From contig BOLD01000009.1 in assembly GCA_016861345.1 (NCBI GenBank), forward strand, positions 62,001-126,000: DNA of 64,000 bases, given 5' to 3'. Positions 54,159-62,398 of this stretch are shown here, one piece after another. The first letter of the stretch is position 1. Every line of letters begins with the position of its first letter. The DNA comes from Oligoflexia bacterium (GTDB lineage Bacteria > Bdellovibrionota > Bdellovibrionia > Bdellovibrionales > Bdellovibrionaceae). The position numbers were made by a program, and so were the translations under genes. Under the pieces are notes generated by a model that made no database searches, had not been told where the DNA came from, and saw only the letters and a list, made by a program, of their open reading frames with translations.

Positions 54159-55484
54159 CTACCTGCTTCCGCTCATGATGCGTTCAATATCTGCAATTTC
54201 TTTTGGACAATTTTGAGTCAGATTCTCGTATCCATTTCCTGTCACCAGAATGTTATCTTCGATGCGCACACCAATTCCCCGATACTCAGGTGCGGCTGAA
54301 GTGTCATTTGCAGGAATGTATAATCCCGGCTCAACGGTGAAAACCATGCCTGGCTCAAGCTTTCGTGGAGTACCCTTCTTGCAAAGATACAAACCCGAAT
54401 CGTGTACATCCATTCCCAAGAAGTGACCGATACCATGAGGGTAATATTTTCGATGCTGATTGGCCTTCATGATATCTTCTTTTCGACCCGAGATTAATCC
54501 CAGCTCAAGCATAAGATCAGTTAATAGCGAAGATCCAAGATCCTGAAGCTCCTGAAAGGGAACTCCGGGGCGCACCTGCGCGATCACTGCCTTTTGAACA
54601 TTCAGAACACCTTGATAAACTTCAGCTTGAGCTTCAGTGAATTTTCCGTTCACAGGAAAAGTGCGGGTCACATCCGCAGTGTAATAATTATGCTCGCCCC
54701 CAGCATCGATCAAAAGAAGATCCCCTGACTTGCAAATCTGATCATTAAAAACATAGTGTAGAGTACAAGCACTCGCGCCAGAGGCCACGATTGTTCCATA
54801 TCCCTCTCGAGCAGATCCTTTTTTCATCAGCTGATAAATAAAGAACCCGTGAATTTCTCGCTCTGACATTCCAGGCTTTACATATTTCATGGTTTCCGCG
54901 TGCGCATGAGAAGTGACCTCACAAGCAACGCGAAGATTTGAAATATCAAACTCGGACTTAACTACACGCATTTCACCGAGCAGCTCATCGGCATCGTAGA
55001 TGGACAGAAGCCCATAACCAGTTCTCCCCTGAGATGTGCGAAGACCAAGAAGTGCTTTTTCAATTTGATGATCAACCTCTTCATTTTTATAAAAACGGTA
55101 ATAAAGTTTTTCTACACCCTGAAGAAGACCAATAATTTCTTTATCGAATTCATCAATAGCAAATGTTTTATCAACCTTAAATTGTCGCTGGGCCTCTTCT
55201 GGACCAAATCGAAATCCATCCCACGTTTCACGGGTTGGATCTTTTCTTCGAACAAAGAGAACTGTTTCTGGATTCATTCCAGGACGGAGTACACAAATTG
55301 AATCTGGCTCTTCAAATCCTGTCAGGTAATACATATTTGAATCTTGGCGAAAATCATGCTGAACGGAGGCATTTCTTGTGTATTCTGGTGGCGCCGCCAC
55401 AATTAATGCCGCTCCAGGAATAAGCTTTGCCAATTGCTGTCGTCTGTCTGCAAAGATTTTGACGTTCTCAAGTGGTTGTCTCAT
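54159..55484 (-). CDS. pepP: Xaa-Pro aminopeptidase (PepP/M24B)
   Basis: A 441-residue metallopeptidase that removes an N-terminal residue before proline. N-terminal creatinase-like domain (about 1-160), then the pita-bread domain with metal ligands in LLIDAGGEHNYYTADVTRTF (Asp/Asp), YPHGIGHFLGMDVHD (His) and VFTVEPGLY (Glu), plus a final Glu in IGVRIEDNILV. AAGGAG precedes the ATG. The following gene on the strand is the pirin. Confidence 0.95.
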   Translation of the reverse strand: MRQPLENVKIFADRRQQLAKLIPGAALIVAAPPEYTRNASVQHDFRQDSNMYYLTGFEEPDSICVLRPGMNPETVLFVRRKDPTRETWDGFRFGPEEAQRQFKVDKTFAIDEFDKEIIGLLQGVEKLYYRFYKNEEVDHQIEKALLGLRTSQGRTGYGLLSIYDADELLGEMRVVKSEFDISNLRVACEVTSHAHAETMKYVKPGMSEREIHGFFIYQLMKKGSAREGYGTIVASGASACTLHYVFNDQICKSGDLLLIDAGGEHNYYTADVTRTFPVNGKFTEAQAEVYQGVLNVQKAVIAQVRPGVPFQELQDLGSSLLTDLMLELGLISGRKEDIMKANQHRKYYPHGIGHFLGMDVHDSGLYLCKKGTPRKLEPGMVFTVEPGLYIPANDTSAAPEYRGIGVRIEDNILVTGNGYENLTQNCPKEIADIERIMSGSR

Positions 55485-55493
55485 GTGAACTCC

Positions 55494-56438
55494 TTAAAAT
55501 CCAAATTGATCGATGATCTGAGTCGCCGCCGCTCGCCCAGCCTCTTGGCCCTTGAGCATGATTTCACGGCGTTTAGCAAAATCAGTCAGAGTATACTGTG
55601 ATACTTGAATATTCACAATTTTATCCACAAACTGAAATTGGTTTTCAATACCTTGAGCGAGAGCCGCCCACGACGACGCATGGAGTATTTCTTTTTGATC
55701 CATCACCATTCCGCCCTGCTGAGGAAGTAAGTTGATGTAAACTAAATACGTAGCACCTTTAGATCTTAAATACTTCGCGACAGAGGCAAGATCCGCCACT
55801 GCTGCGACATTTTGGCTGTAAGGATGAAACAATGGAGCAAATGGCAAGCAATAGGGCAGCATTTGAGTATAGGCACCCTTTGTCATCATGTAAGTTTGAT
55901 TTTTAGCAAGATTCAGCGCAGGACATGCAAAGGGGATTTTCGCCTCTTCCACTTTGGCTGATCCTAAGATTGTCTGCAAATATGGTTGAAGAGTTCCAAC
56001 ATCCAGTGGCTTGAGTGCTCCGCTGACAAATGTTTTTTGAATCAGATCTTCTTCTTTCATTTTAAACATCTGCCATTCAACATCATAGGCCTGACCCTTA
56101 TTCGAGTAAATAGCGCCGACCAGAGAACCCATTTCTACGCCAGCAATGGAGTGAATGGGTATTTTAGATTTTGAAAGTTCTTGAAGAACCCCAATGTGCG
56201 CGTATGCTCGAACGGCACCAGGCCCAAGGATCAATCCAATTTTTGGCTTCTCTTGGACCACTTCTTCTGGCTCCTCTGTCGCCAGCTGGGCTTCGCTGGG
56301 CTGTGTTTGTGGTGCTGGAGTTACTGAAGTTTTGGGCTGTTCTTTTTTCTGGATCTCTGCTCGTTTGATTTGAACGCTCGAACAAGAGGTGAGTGCAAGT
56401 AAACCGACAAAAAGAAATACATTTTTCATATTCATCAT
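55494..56438 (-). CDS. patatin-like lipoprotein with a substituted nucleophile
   Basis: A 314-residue lipoprotein (lipobox LTSC, Cys19) with a patatin/RssA-like fold. The oxyanion loop LGPGAVRAYAHIGVL (Arg77) is kept, but the nucleophile elbow that should read G-x-S-x-G reads GVEMG: the serine is Glu102. The DG(G/A) motif is also changed to ADLA, although Asp216 is kept. It is therefore probably not a hydrolase. ATGA overlap with ispA suggests co-expression with isoprenoid synthesis. Confidence 0.8.
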   Translation of the reverse strand: MMNMKNVFLFVGLLALTSCSSVQIKRAEIQKKEQPKTSVTPAPQTQPSEAQLATEEPEEVVQEKPKIGLILGPGAVRAYAHIGVLQELSKSKIPIHSIAGVEMGSLVGAIYSNKGQAYDVEWQMFKMKEEDLIQKTFVSGALKPLDVGTLQPYLQTILGSAKVEEAKIPFACPALNLAKNQTYMMTKGAYTQMLPYCLPFAPLFHPYSQNVAAVADLASVAKYLRSKGATYLVYINLLPQQGGMVMDQKEILHASSWAALAQGIENQFQFVDKIVNIQVSQYTLTDFAKRREIMLKGQEAGRAAATQIIDQFGF

Positions 56439-57298
56439 TTCATCCTTGTCCGATTGTACTCAACCAACTGAACTAGTGGGCCTTCAAAGATACCCAACTG
56501 TCTTAACTCGGCCAACGCTTTGTCTGTTGTTTGATCAAGAAATTGTTTTGTTTTTTCTAAACCTAAAACCGCGGGGTAACTGCCAGGCTCAAGTTCGCCC
56601 TCTGAAGAATCCAGCAAATCATCTTTCAGTTGAAAGGCTAAACCCAAATGAGCTCCGAACTGATGACAGAGCTGAATTTGCTTCTCAGGCAATCCACACG
56701 CAACGGCCGATCCTTCGGCACACACCCGAATCAAAGCTCCGGTTTTCATTTCATGCATACTTGTGAGCTCTTCGATTCCGGGATGAGCATCCTGAGCTTT
56801 CATATCAATCGCTTGGCCTCCCACCATGCCGCGAATCCCAGCGGCCTCACTGAGTAGGCGGATAAGATGAACAGAAGTTTTTGGCTCCTCAGGAAAGGCA
56901 ACCGAAAGCAAATAAAAGGCTTCAGTTAAAAGCGCATCGCCTGCCAAGAGAGCAACGGCCTCGCCGTAAACTTTGTGATTCGTGGGCTCTCCTCGGCGAA
57001 CGTCATCGTTGTCCATACAGGGAAGGTCGTCATGAATCAAAGAATAGGTGTGAATCATCTCCACAGCACAAGCAAAGGGTGTCACCTTTTGCGGATGCAC
57101 ACCAAAAGCTTCTGCAATCAGATAACAAAGAACAGGGCGAAATCGTTTCCCACCCTTTGTCGCCGAATACTCCATGGACTGACGAAGCTCAAGAACAGCA
57201 GGATAGCTGACAAGATCAAGCCCTGAAAAATAGTGGGCCATCATATCATCGAAATACTGACGTCGCTCATCAAGCAGCGTGGATAAATCTTGGCTCAT
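56435..57298 (-). CDS. ispA: geranyl/farnesyl diphosphate synthase
   Basis: Chain-elongating prenyltransferase of 287 residues. First Asp-rich motif DDLPCMD (90-96), second DDLLD (226-230), KGGKRFRP near 48-55 for IPP binding. The residues before the first motif are not of the long-chain type, suggesting a short product (C15). The start at 57298 is 7 bases after xseB's stop; the frame extends upstream into xseB without support. Confidence 0.93.
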   Translation of the reverse strand: MSQDLSTLLDERRQYFDDMMAHYFSGLDLVSYPAVLELRQSMEYSATKGGKRFRPVLCYLIAEAFGVHPQKVTPFACAVEMIHTYSLIHDDLPCMDNDDVRRGEPTNHKVYGEAVALLAGDALLTEAFYLLSVAFPEEPKTSVHLIRLLSEAAGIRGMVGGQAIDMKAQDAHPGIEELTSMHEMKTGALIRVCAEGSAVACGLPEKQIQLCHQFGAHLGLAFQLKDDLLDSSEGELEPGSYPAVLGLEKTKQFLDQTTDKALAELRQLGIFEGPLVQLVEYNRTRMK

Positions 57299-57305
57299 TT
57301 CAATC

Positions 57306-57530
57306 TCACGCTTCTTCAGGAGTAAAATCCTCGGTGATGGGTTTTCCTTGAGCATCAAGACCAATTAATTTTTTTACTTTTGTCTCAGCTTCGTTCAACT
57401 GCTTATGACAATCGCGAGAAAGCTTTACGCCCTCTTCAAAAAGTTTTAAAGATTCTTCAAGGGCCAAGTCGCCCTTTTCCATCTTCAAAACAATTTCTTC
57501 TAATCGGCCTAGTCTTTTTTCAAAGTCCAT
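57306..57530 (-). CDS. xseB: exodeoxyribonuclease VII small subunit
   Basis: A 74-residue subunit with the family signature FEKRLGRLEEIVLKMEKGDL and ALEESLKLFEEGVKLSRDCH. Binds XseA to form ExoVII. AAGGAG lies inside xseA's end, and the genes overlap by 22 bases. Followed directly by ispA, the common order. Confidence 0.95.
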   Translation of the reverse strand: MDFEKRLGRLEEIVLKMEKGDLALEESLKLFEEGVKLSRDCHKQLNEAETKVKKLIGLDAQGKPITEDFTPEEA

Positions 57531-58888
57531 AAAGACTCCTTTTGATTGATTTCTTTTACTTCAGCTCGCAGTGAGCCCTTCATCAGAGAAATGTAAATTT
57601 CTTCGCCTACTTTCACGTCAGAAGCTGAATAAACAATTCCCTTTTTTGTCTGAGTCATTGAATACCCCCGCTCAAGAACCTGAAGAGGGCTTAAGCTATC
57701 GAGCACTGACATGTTTTCTTGAAGTTGAGCATTTTTCTTTTGCAAAATACTTTGAATCCGATTCGCCATTCGAACAAAAATCAGCTCAATTCGATTTCGA
57801 ACTTTTTGAATGACTTGATCTGGTCTTGGCATGCGCTCTTGAAGTACTTGCAACTTGAGTTGTCGCTTTTCAAAATATCGAAGTGTCGCCCCCTGAAGCC
57901 TTGAGAGAAGCTCATCATTTCGCTGCATCAGATCCATCAAGCGTCGCTTTGGATCGATAAGTCGAGAGGATAGGCCCTTCCACTTTTGAGTCTCTGCTCG
58001 CAAATGTTTTTGAATTGCAATCGTGAGCATTCGCTGTAGGGACCGAACCCGCTGAGCGAGATCTTCTGTGTTTTTCACAACAAGTTCTGCAGCCGCTGAA
58101 GGAGTCGGCGCACGCAAATCTGCAACAAAGTCTGAAATCGTAAAATCCACTTCATGGCCAACAGCAGAGATAATGGGAACGGGGCTTGCCGCAATCATTC
58201 GCGCAAGCTTCTCATCGTTAAAGGCCCAAAGATCTTCCATCGAGCCGCCACCGCGACCAATAATAATAGCGTCCACGTTCGGCAGCTGTATGGCCTTTTT
58301 CAATGCTTCGCAGATTTGAGGGGCGGCAGCTTCTCCCTGAACAAGGGTTGGCACCAGGGTGACCTGCAAAGATTTGCTTCTTCGACTAATGACATTAATC
58401 ATGTCTCGAATGGCTGCTCCAGTGGGTGATGTCACAATCGCCACATGTCTTGGCATTAAAGGAATTGGTCGCTTTCGGCCAGCATCAAAAAGACCTTCTT
58501 TTTTTAGTTTTTCTTTTAATTGTTCAAAAGCTTTTTGAAGCGCTCCTGCACCGACGGGCTCCATTGTCTCACAAACAATTTGATACTCGCCCCGTGGCTC
58601 ATAAACACTGATTCTTCCACGAACCAGAACTTCTAAACCATCTGTTGGCTTAAATCTCAGTCTTGCATTGCTGCCACGAAACATGACCGCACGGATTTGT
58701 GATTTTTCATCTTTCAAGGAAAAATAAAAATGTCCTGAAGTGTGCGCCTTAAAATTAGAAATCTCGCCTTGCACCCAGACAAGAGAAAGATTGCCCTCGA
58801 TCAACTGACGAACTTCTCTGTTCAGTTGCTCAACCGTTAGGACTTGGGATTCTGATTTTTCAAGTGAAATTTGGGTCTCAGTACTCAC
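57509..58888 (-). CDS. xseA: exodeoxyribonuclease VII large subunit
   Basis: A 459-residue nuclease. N-terminal OB-fold domain (VWVQGEISNFKAHTSGHFYFSLKD in part: GEISNFKAHTSGHFYFSL), the catalytic central domain with IIIGRGGGSMEDLWAFN and VGHEVDFTISDFVADLRAPTPS, then long coiled-coil helices. Degrades single-stranded DNA from both ends into oligonucleotides. Starts at a GTG without a strong ribosome-binding site. Confidence 0.96.
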   Translation of the reverse strand: MSTETQISLEKSESQVLTVEQLNREVRQLIEGNLSLVWVQGEISNFKAHTSGHFYFSLKDEKSQIRAVMFRGSNARLRFKPTDGLEVLVRGRISVYEPRGEYQIVCETMEPVGAGALQKAFEQLKEKLKKEGLFDAGRKRPIPLMPRHVAIVTSPTGAAIRDMINVISRRSKSLQVTLVPTLVQGEAAAPQICEALKKAIQLPNVDAIIIGRGGGSMEDLWAFNDEKLARMIAASPVPIISAVGHEVDFTISDFVADLRAPTPSAAAELVVKNTEDLAQRVRSLQRMLTIAIQKHLRAETQKWKGLSSRLIDPKRRLMDLMQRNDELLSRLQGATLRYFEKRQLKLQVLQERMPRPDQVIQKVRNRIELIFVRMANRIQSILQKKNAQLQENMSVLDSLSPLQVLERGYSMTQTKKGIVYSASDVKVGEEIYISLMKGSLRAEVKEINQKESLWTLKKD

Positions 58889-58920
58889 CTAGGGGACACT
58901 AGGTTTCCCCTCTGACAGAG

Positions 58921-59133
58921 TCAAGAAAATACAAGGTTCTGCAGGGACCAAAAACCACCCACCCAAAAGCAAACCCAGGCCAGGGCTCGATGACCCTTCA
59001 TTGTGTCAAAAAGCTGAGGCATTCGCTCATTAGCCAGGCGAGTAAAAAACTGACTCTCGAGCACAAAGACAAGCAAAACTCCATAAAAAAACACAAAGAA
59101 TGGAAATATATGATCGAGCTGAGAAAGCGTCAT
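58921..59133 (-). CDS. small two-helix membrane protein
   Basis: A 70-residue protein. IFPFFVFFYGVLLVFVLES forms helix 1, and ALAWVCFWVGGFWSLQNLVF helix 2, with a basic middle. No ribosome-binding site is obvious before the ATG, so it is less certain than its neighbours; the alternation of hydrophobic and charged segments still favours a real product. Upstream lies the 6S RNA promoter on the other strand. Confidence 0.55.
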   Translation of the reverse strand: MTLSQLDHIFPFFVFFYGVLLVFVLESQFFTRLANERMPQLFDTMKGHRALAWVCFWVGGFWSLQNLVFS

Positions 59134-59197
59134 GTCAGATGTATCGGAATGATGCTGGCAAACATAATACGACTAGACCTTTTTTCATTTCTCCTAA

Positions 59198-59226
59198 TTG
59201 CGAAGATCAAAAAGTAGGAGTAGAAT
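59198..59226 (+). promoter_or_regulatory. sigma-70 promoter of the 6S RNA
   Basis: TTGCGA (59198-59203), 17-base spacer, TAGAAT (59221-59226). Transcription would start about 59232-59234, at the base of the 6S RNA terminal stem. Confidence 0.75.
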
Positions 59227-59233
59227 GAAAACA

Positions 59234-59396
59234 GGTCTCGGGAAGTGTAAGAAAAATAACCCGACAAGCATAATATCGGGGGCTGTCCCTGACAATGGTG
59301 TGCAGGCCCAGCTCGTACTGGGAAGCCTAAAGTTGTTACCATGGCCACCCACTTTAATGACTGGGGTTATTGTTTCACACCTTCCGGGGCTTTTTT
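59234..59396 (+). ncRNA. ssrS: 6S RNA
   Basis: About 163 bases that fold as one long irregular hairpin with a central bulge. The terminal stem GTCTC-GGAA-GTGT pairs with ACAC-TTCC-GGGGC, the next stem AATAACCC with GGGTTATT, and the apical part (GGTGTGCAGGC ... GGGAAGCCTAAAG) repeats the conserved apical signature of E. coli 6S RNA (GAGAAGCCTTAAAA). T7 follows the 3' end. 6S RNA binds sigma-70 RNA polymerase by mimicking an open promoter. This fills most of the 413-base gap between 59134 and 59546. Confidence 0.85.
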
Positions 59397-59514
59397 TGTC
59401 CTTATTATTCTCAATCTGAGACACAATTTATAACTACCTGACAGCACAAACCCTCAGTCAAAATCCTCGACATTTTCTGATAAAGAAAATTTAAATATAC
59501 ACCTCATATTTATC

Positions 59515-59554
59515 AAGCCCATGGTCCAACTAGCCGAAAAGCTGGTATGGGCTT
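59515..59554 (+). promoter_or_regulatory. hairpin occluding the start codon of the metallopeptidase gene
   Basis: AAGCCCAT (59515-59522) pairs with ATGGGCTT (59547-59554), which contains the start codon, and ACTAGC pairs with GCTGGT directly before it, with loop CGAAAA. A short frame (ATG at 59521, 11 codons, MVQLAEKLVWA) overlaps the start. Possible translational control. Confidence 0.6.
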
Positions 59555-61289
59555 AAGAAATTCGATTCTCTGTTCTCTATTGTTGTTAACTGCTTCTTGT
59601 GCAAAAAAAGATGGCGGCTCTAGCGCCTCTCCTTCTACTTCCGTTCCAGAGTCCTCATATTGTTCTGGAACATCATCCGTCTCTGGTGGAGTAACAATTA
59701 CCAGCACGGCTCAATATACAAGGTACAACGATGGAGCCAGTGGGCTTAACACGACCTCAACACGACCCATACGATATGCTGAAGTTCAAATTCTTGATTC
59801 CTCTGGAAATGTCATTCAGTGCGGTGAAACTGATAGTGCAGGTGCAATCAGTCTTGTCATTCCAAAAACAGCAGGTACCTATACACTGAAAGTGAATTCT
59901 CGCGCGGACAATAACTATGTTAAAGCCAGCATCTTAAATAGCCCAACTGCAAATCAATTCTACTCAATCTCCAGCTCCTTTAGCTTATCAGGAACTGAAA
60001 CCACACAGTCAGTTACCTTAACGTCTGCTCCAAATAGTGGTACGCTCGAAGGAGGAGCCTTCAATATTCTGGATCAAGTCTACATTGCAAACAGCTTTCT
60101 CAGAAACAACACAGCCTGTGCCACTTGCACGACTTTTACTGTCGCTCCAAAGATTTCAATCTACTGGTCACCTGGTGTGAACCCCGGTCAAGCCTACCTC
60201 GGTTACCAAGCAACACAAACCATCAGTTTTTTTTCAAAATATGATGACCCCAGTGTTCCCCGCGGACTGTACATCCTTGGTGGATATAATGGCAGCGTTT
60301 GTGTCGACACAGATCACTTTGACAACTCTGTTATTCTTCATGAGTACGGACATTTTCTCGAGGATGTCTATGCTTCATCAGACTCACAAGGTGGATCACA
60401 TGACGGAAATTCGATTGTCGATCCTCGCCTTGCTTGGAGTGAAGGTTGGGCTAATTATTTCCAAGCTGCTGCTCAATCAAGCCCTGTCTACTACGATACG
60501 ATCGGAAATTCTGGGTGCGGCAGCACCTCTACAGCAATTAACTTAGACCTTGACCACCAAGGCACAAGAGATGTCCCCACCGCAAATGGAGAAGGGGTCT
60601 TCAGAGAGGTCTCTGTTTCGCGCACGCTGTACACAGCAATGGCGGCCTGGGGGCAAGATGGATATGCTGCCAATGTTGGATTTCCTCTTATTTGGTACTC
60701 ATTTTCCGATTCAACTTATGGAATAAAAAATACGAATGTGAATTTTAGAAACTCAGGGCTATTTTTTGAAAAATTATATTCAGCCGTAAACACTTACGCC
60801 AATTCCAAACTGACAAATCTTTCAAGTGTGTTGAGTTACGAGTACCAGCCCACTGATGAAGCCTACTATGGCAAAAACCTCACAGCGCAAACTGGAGCCA
60901 CCTGCACTTTTTCATATGCTTCTGGAGTTCCAGTCTCAAGTTCGAATTCAGCTTATATGTTTAAATCAAATAAATTCTTCGAATACTACTACGATGGCAC
61001 ATCTGCTCGTTCTCAAATCATATTAAAATACTCTGCTCCAAGCAATAATGCCTATGACCTTGATCTTTATGTATACGTCAAAGATTACATCTTTGAGTCC
61101 GCATCGACACTTATCGGCTACAGTGAGGCCACTTATCCAGAATCAGGAGCCTCGGGGTATGAAATTGTCAATCTCAGCGGGAAGCCCGCAGGCACATACA
61201 TGATTAATGTGCAGGCGTACTATCAAGCAGTTAAAAATACGACCACTTATTATCTTGAAACAACTAACGGAGATCGCCTATGTCCATAA
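59547..61289 (+). CDS. zinc metallopeptidase lipoprotein
   Basis: A 580-residue lipoprotein (lipobox LTASC, Cys18). A Ser/Thr-rich linker and an immunoglobulin-like or carboxypeptidase-regulatory-like region (about 45-160) precede a zincin domain: HEYGHFLEDVY (His265, Glu266, His269) and EGWANYF with a possible third ligand Glu299. The C-terminal part (about 470-575) looks like a bacterial pre-peptidase (PPC) domain. Outer-membrane surface enzyme; the start codon lies in a hairpin. Confidence 0.82.
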   Translation: MGLRNSILCSLLLLTASCAKKDGGSSASPSTSVPESSYCSGTSSVSGGVTITSTAQYTRYNDGASGLNTTSTRPIRYAEVQILDSSGNVIQCGETDSAGAISLVIPKTAGTYTLKVNSRADNNYVKASILNSPTANQFYSISSSFSLSGTETTQSVTLTSAPNSGTLEGGAFNILDQVYIANSFLRNNTACATCTTFTVAPKISIYWSPGVNPGQAYLGYQATQTISFFSKYDDPSVPRGLYILGGYNGSVCVDTDHFDNSVILHEYGHFLEDVYASSDSQGGSHDGNSIVDPRLAWSEGWANYFQAAAQSSPVYYDTIGNSGCGSTSTAINLDLDHQGTRDVPTANGEGVFREVSVSRTLYTAMAAWGQDGYAANVGFPLIWYSFSDSTYGIKNTNVNFRNSGLFFEKLYSAVNTYANSKLTNLSSVLSYEYQPTDEAYYGKNLTAQTGATCTFSYASGVPVSSSNSAYMFKSNKFFEYYYDGTSARSQIILKYSAPSNNAYDLDLYVYVKDYIFESASTLIGYSEATYPESGASGYEIVNLSGKPAGTYMINVQAYYQAVKNTTTYYLETTNGDRLCP

Positions 61290-61831
61290 AAAAATTAATT
61301 CTCATTTCATTTATAGGAATCATGGTTGGTGGTTTCATTTCACTCCTTCTTCAGCCAAATGAACCAAAGAGAAAAATTGCTTCTGGCCTCGGCGTCAAAC
61401 CGCTTGTTCAGGGAAAAATGCATCGGACGATGGATGTTTTAGTTGAGCCCGTCGGTGGAATTCCAGACCGCGAAGATCAAGATCTAACCCTTCGTGCAAG
61501 CATTCAGCTTCTTCAACCCGTCCAAGGTGACCTTGTTTACAAGTGGCATCTGCCCGAAGGAGTTTCTTTGGTTTCCGGACAACTTGAAGACACTCTTCAA
61601 AAATTACAGGTCAACCAAGTGGCCACACTTGAGATCACGGTTCAAGGAGTCGCTCGACTTGGAGAAATTCGTCATATCACTCTGCACGCCTTTGCCGAGG
61701 AAAGTGGTGGAAGAATTGGCGGAGCAGGCTTATTCACAAATATGCCTGAACAAACTTTTGTGAAAGACGAATCTGGATTTCAGCAAAAACAGTCTGCATC
61801 GAAATCAGATTTAAAGGGCATTCATTTTTAA
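61280..61831 (+). CDS. membrane-anchored protein of unknown function
   Basis: A 183-residue protein. An N-terminal helix (KKLILISFIGIMVGGFISLLL) anchors an extracytoplasmic beta-rich domain of about 110 residues (with GDLVYKWHLPEGVSLVSGQL, IRHITLHAFAEE). It overlaps the metallopeptidase gene by 10 bases, so it is translated with it and may be a partner. Not recognised. Confidence 0.75.
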   Translation: MSIKKLILISFIGIMVGGFISLLLQPNEPKRKIASGLGVKPLVQGKMHRTMDVLVEPVGGIPDREDQDLTLRASIQLLQPVQGDLVYKWHLPEGVSLVSGQLEDTLQKLQVNQVATLEITVQGVARLGEIRHITLHAFAEESGGRIGGAGLFTNMPEQTFVKDESGFQQKQSASKSDLKGIHF

Positions 61832-61837
61832 TACGGA

Positions 61838-62398
61838 TTACATCGGAATCACTTCGATGTCGGGATTAAATTGCTCTCGCAAAATCCCTTCAATGGCCAT
61901 CAGCGTTCCCGTTGTGGAACTTGGGCAGGTACCACAAGCCCCCATATAGGCGACGTACAGTTTGTTATCCTCGTACTTGATGACTTCCAGATCTCCGCCG
62001 TCGCCCTGCAAGCCCGGCCGAATGGTGTCATCTAGAATTTCTTCAATCCTTTGTCGATCTGGCGGTAGCCCAGCTCGTACGACCTTGACTGAATCCTTCG
62101 GTCCAAAATCAGGATTGTGAACAGACATACGAGTTCGAATCACCGCACCGACTTTATCTTGAATCTCATATTCATCTGCATCGAAGCGAGCAGTGACAGT
62201 GATCACATTTTGAAAAAAGTGAATTTGCTTTACTCCATCAATAGCCAATAAATCTTGAGCCAATCGATTGCCAGCGGCCTCTTCTGGAGTTGAATAACTG
62301 GCTTTGCCCTCAGTCAACACAGGCTTACTGAGTACAAATTTCCAAGCGTGTGGATTGGGTGTGTACTGTACTCGAATTTCAACATCTTGGCTTGTCAT
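61838..62398 (-). CDS. NFU-type Fe-S scaffold/carrier protein
   Basis: A 186-residue protein with an Nfu_N domain (YTPNPHAWKFVLSKPVL) and a C-terminal NifU-like domain: LQGDGGDLEVIKYEDNKLYVAYMGACGTCPSST (the CxxC in GACGTCPSST binds the cluster). It carries 4Fe-4S clusters to targets. ATGA overlap with sufS upstream. Part of the Suf cluster. Confidence 0.93.
   Translation of the reverse strand: MTSQDVEIRVQYTPNPHAWKFVLSKPVLTEGKASYSTPEEAAGNRLAQDLLAIDGVKQIHFFQNVITVTARFDADEYEIQDKVGAVIRTRMSVHNPDFGPKDSVKVVRAGLPPDRQRIEEILDDTIRPGLQGDGGDLEVIKYEDNKLYVAYMGACGTCPSSTTGTLMAIEGILREQFNPDIEVIPM

Noticed and set aside
59130-59424. Reverse-strand frames over the 6S RNA
   Set aside because: They cover a structured RNA with its own promoter and terminator and have no motif.
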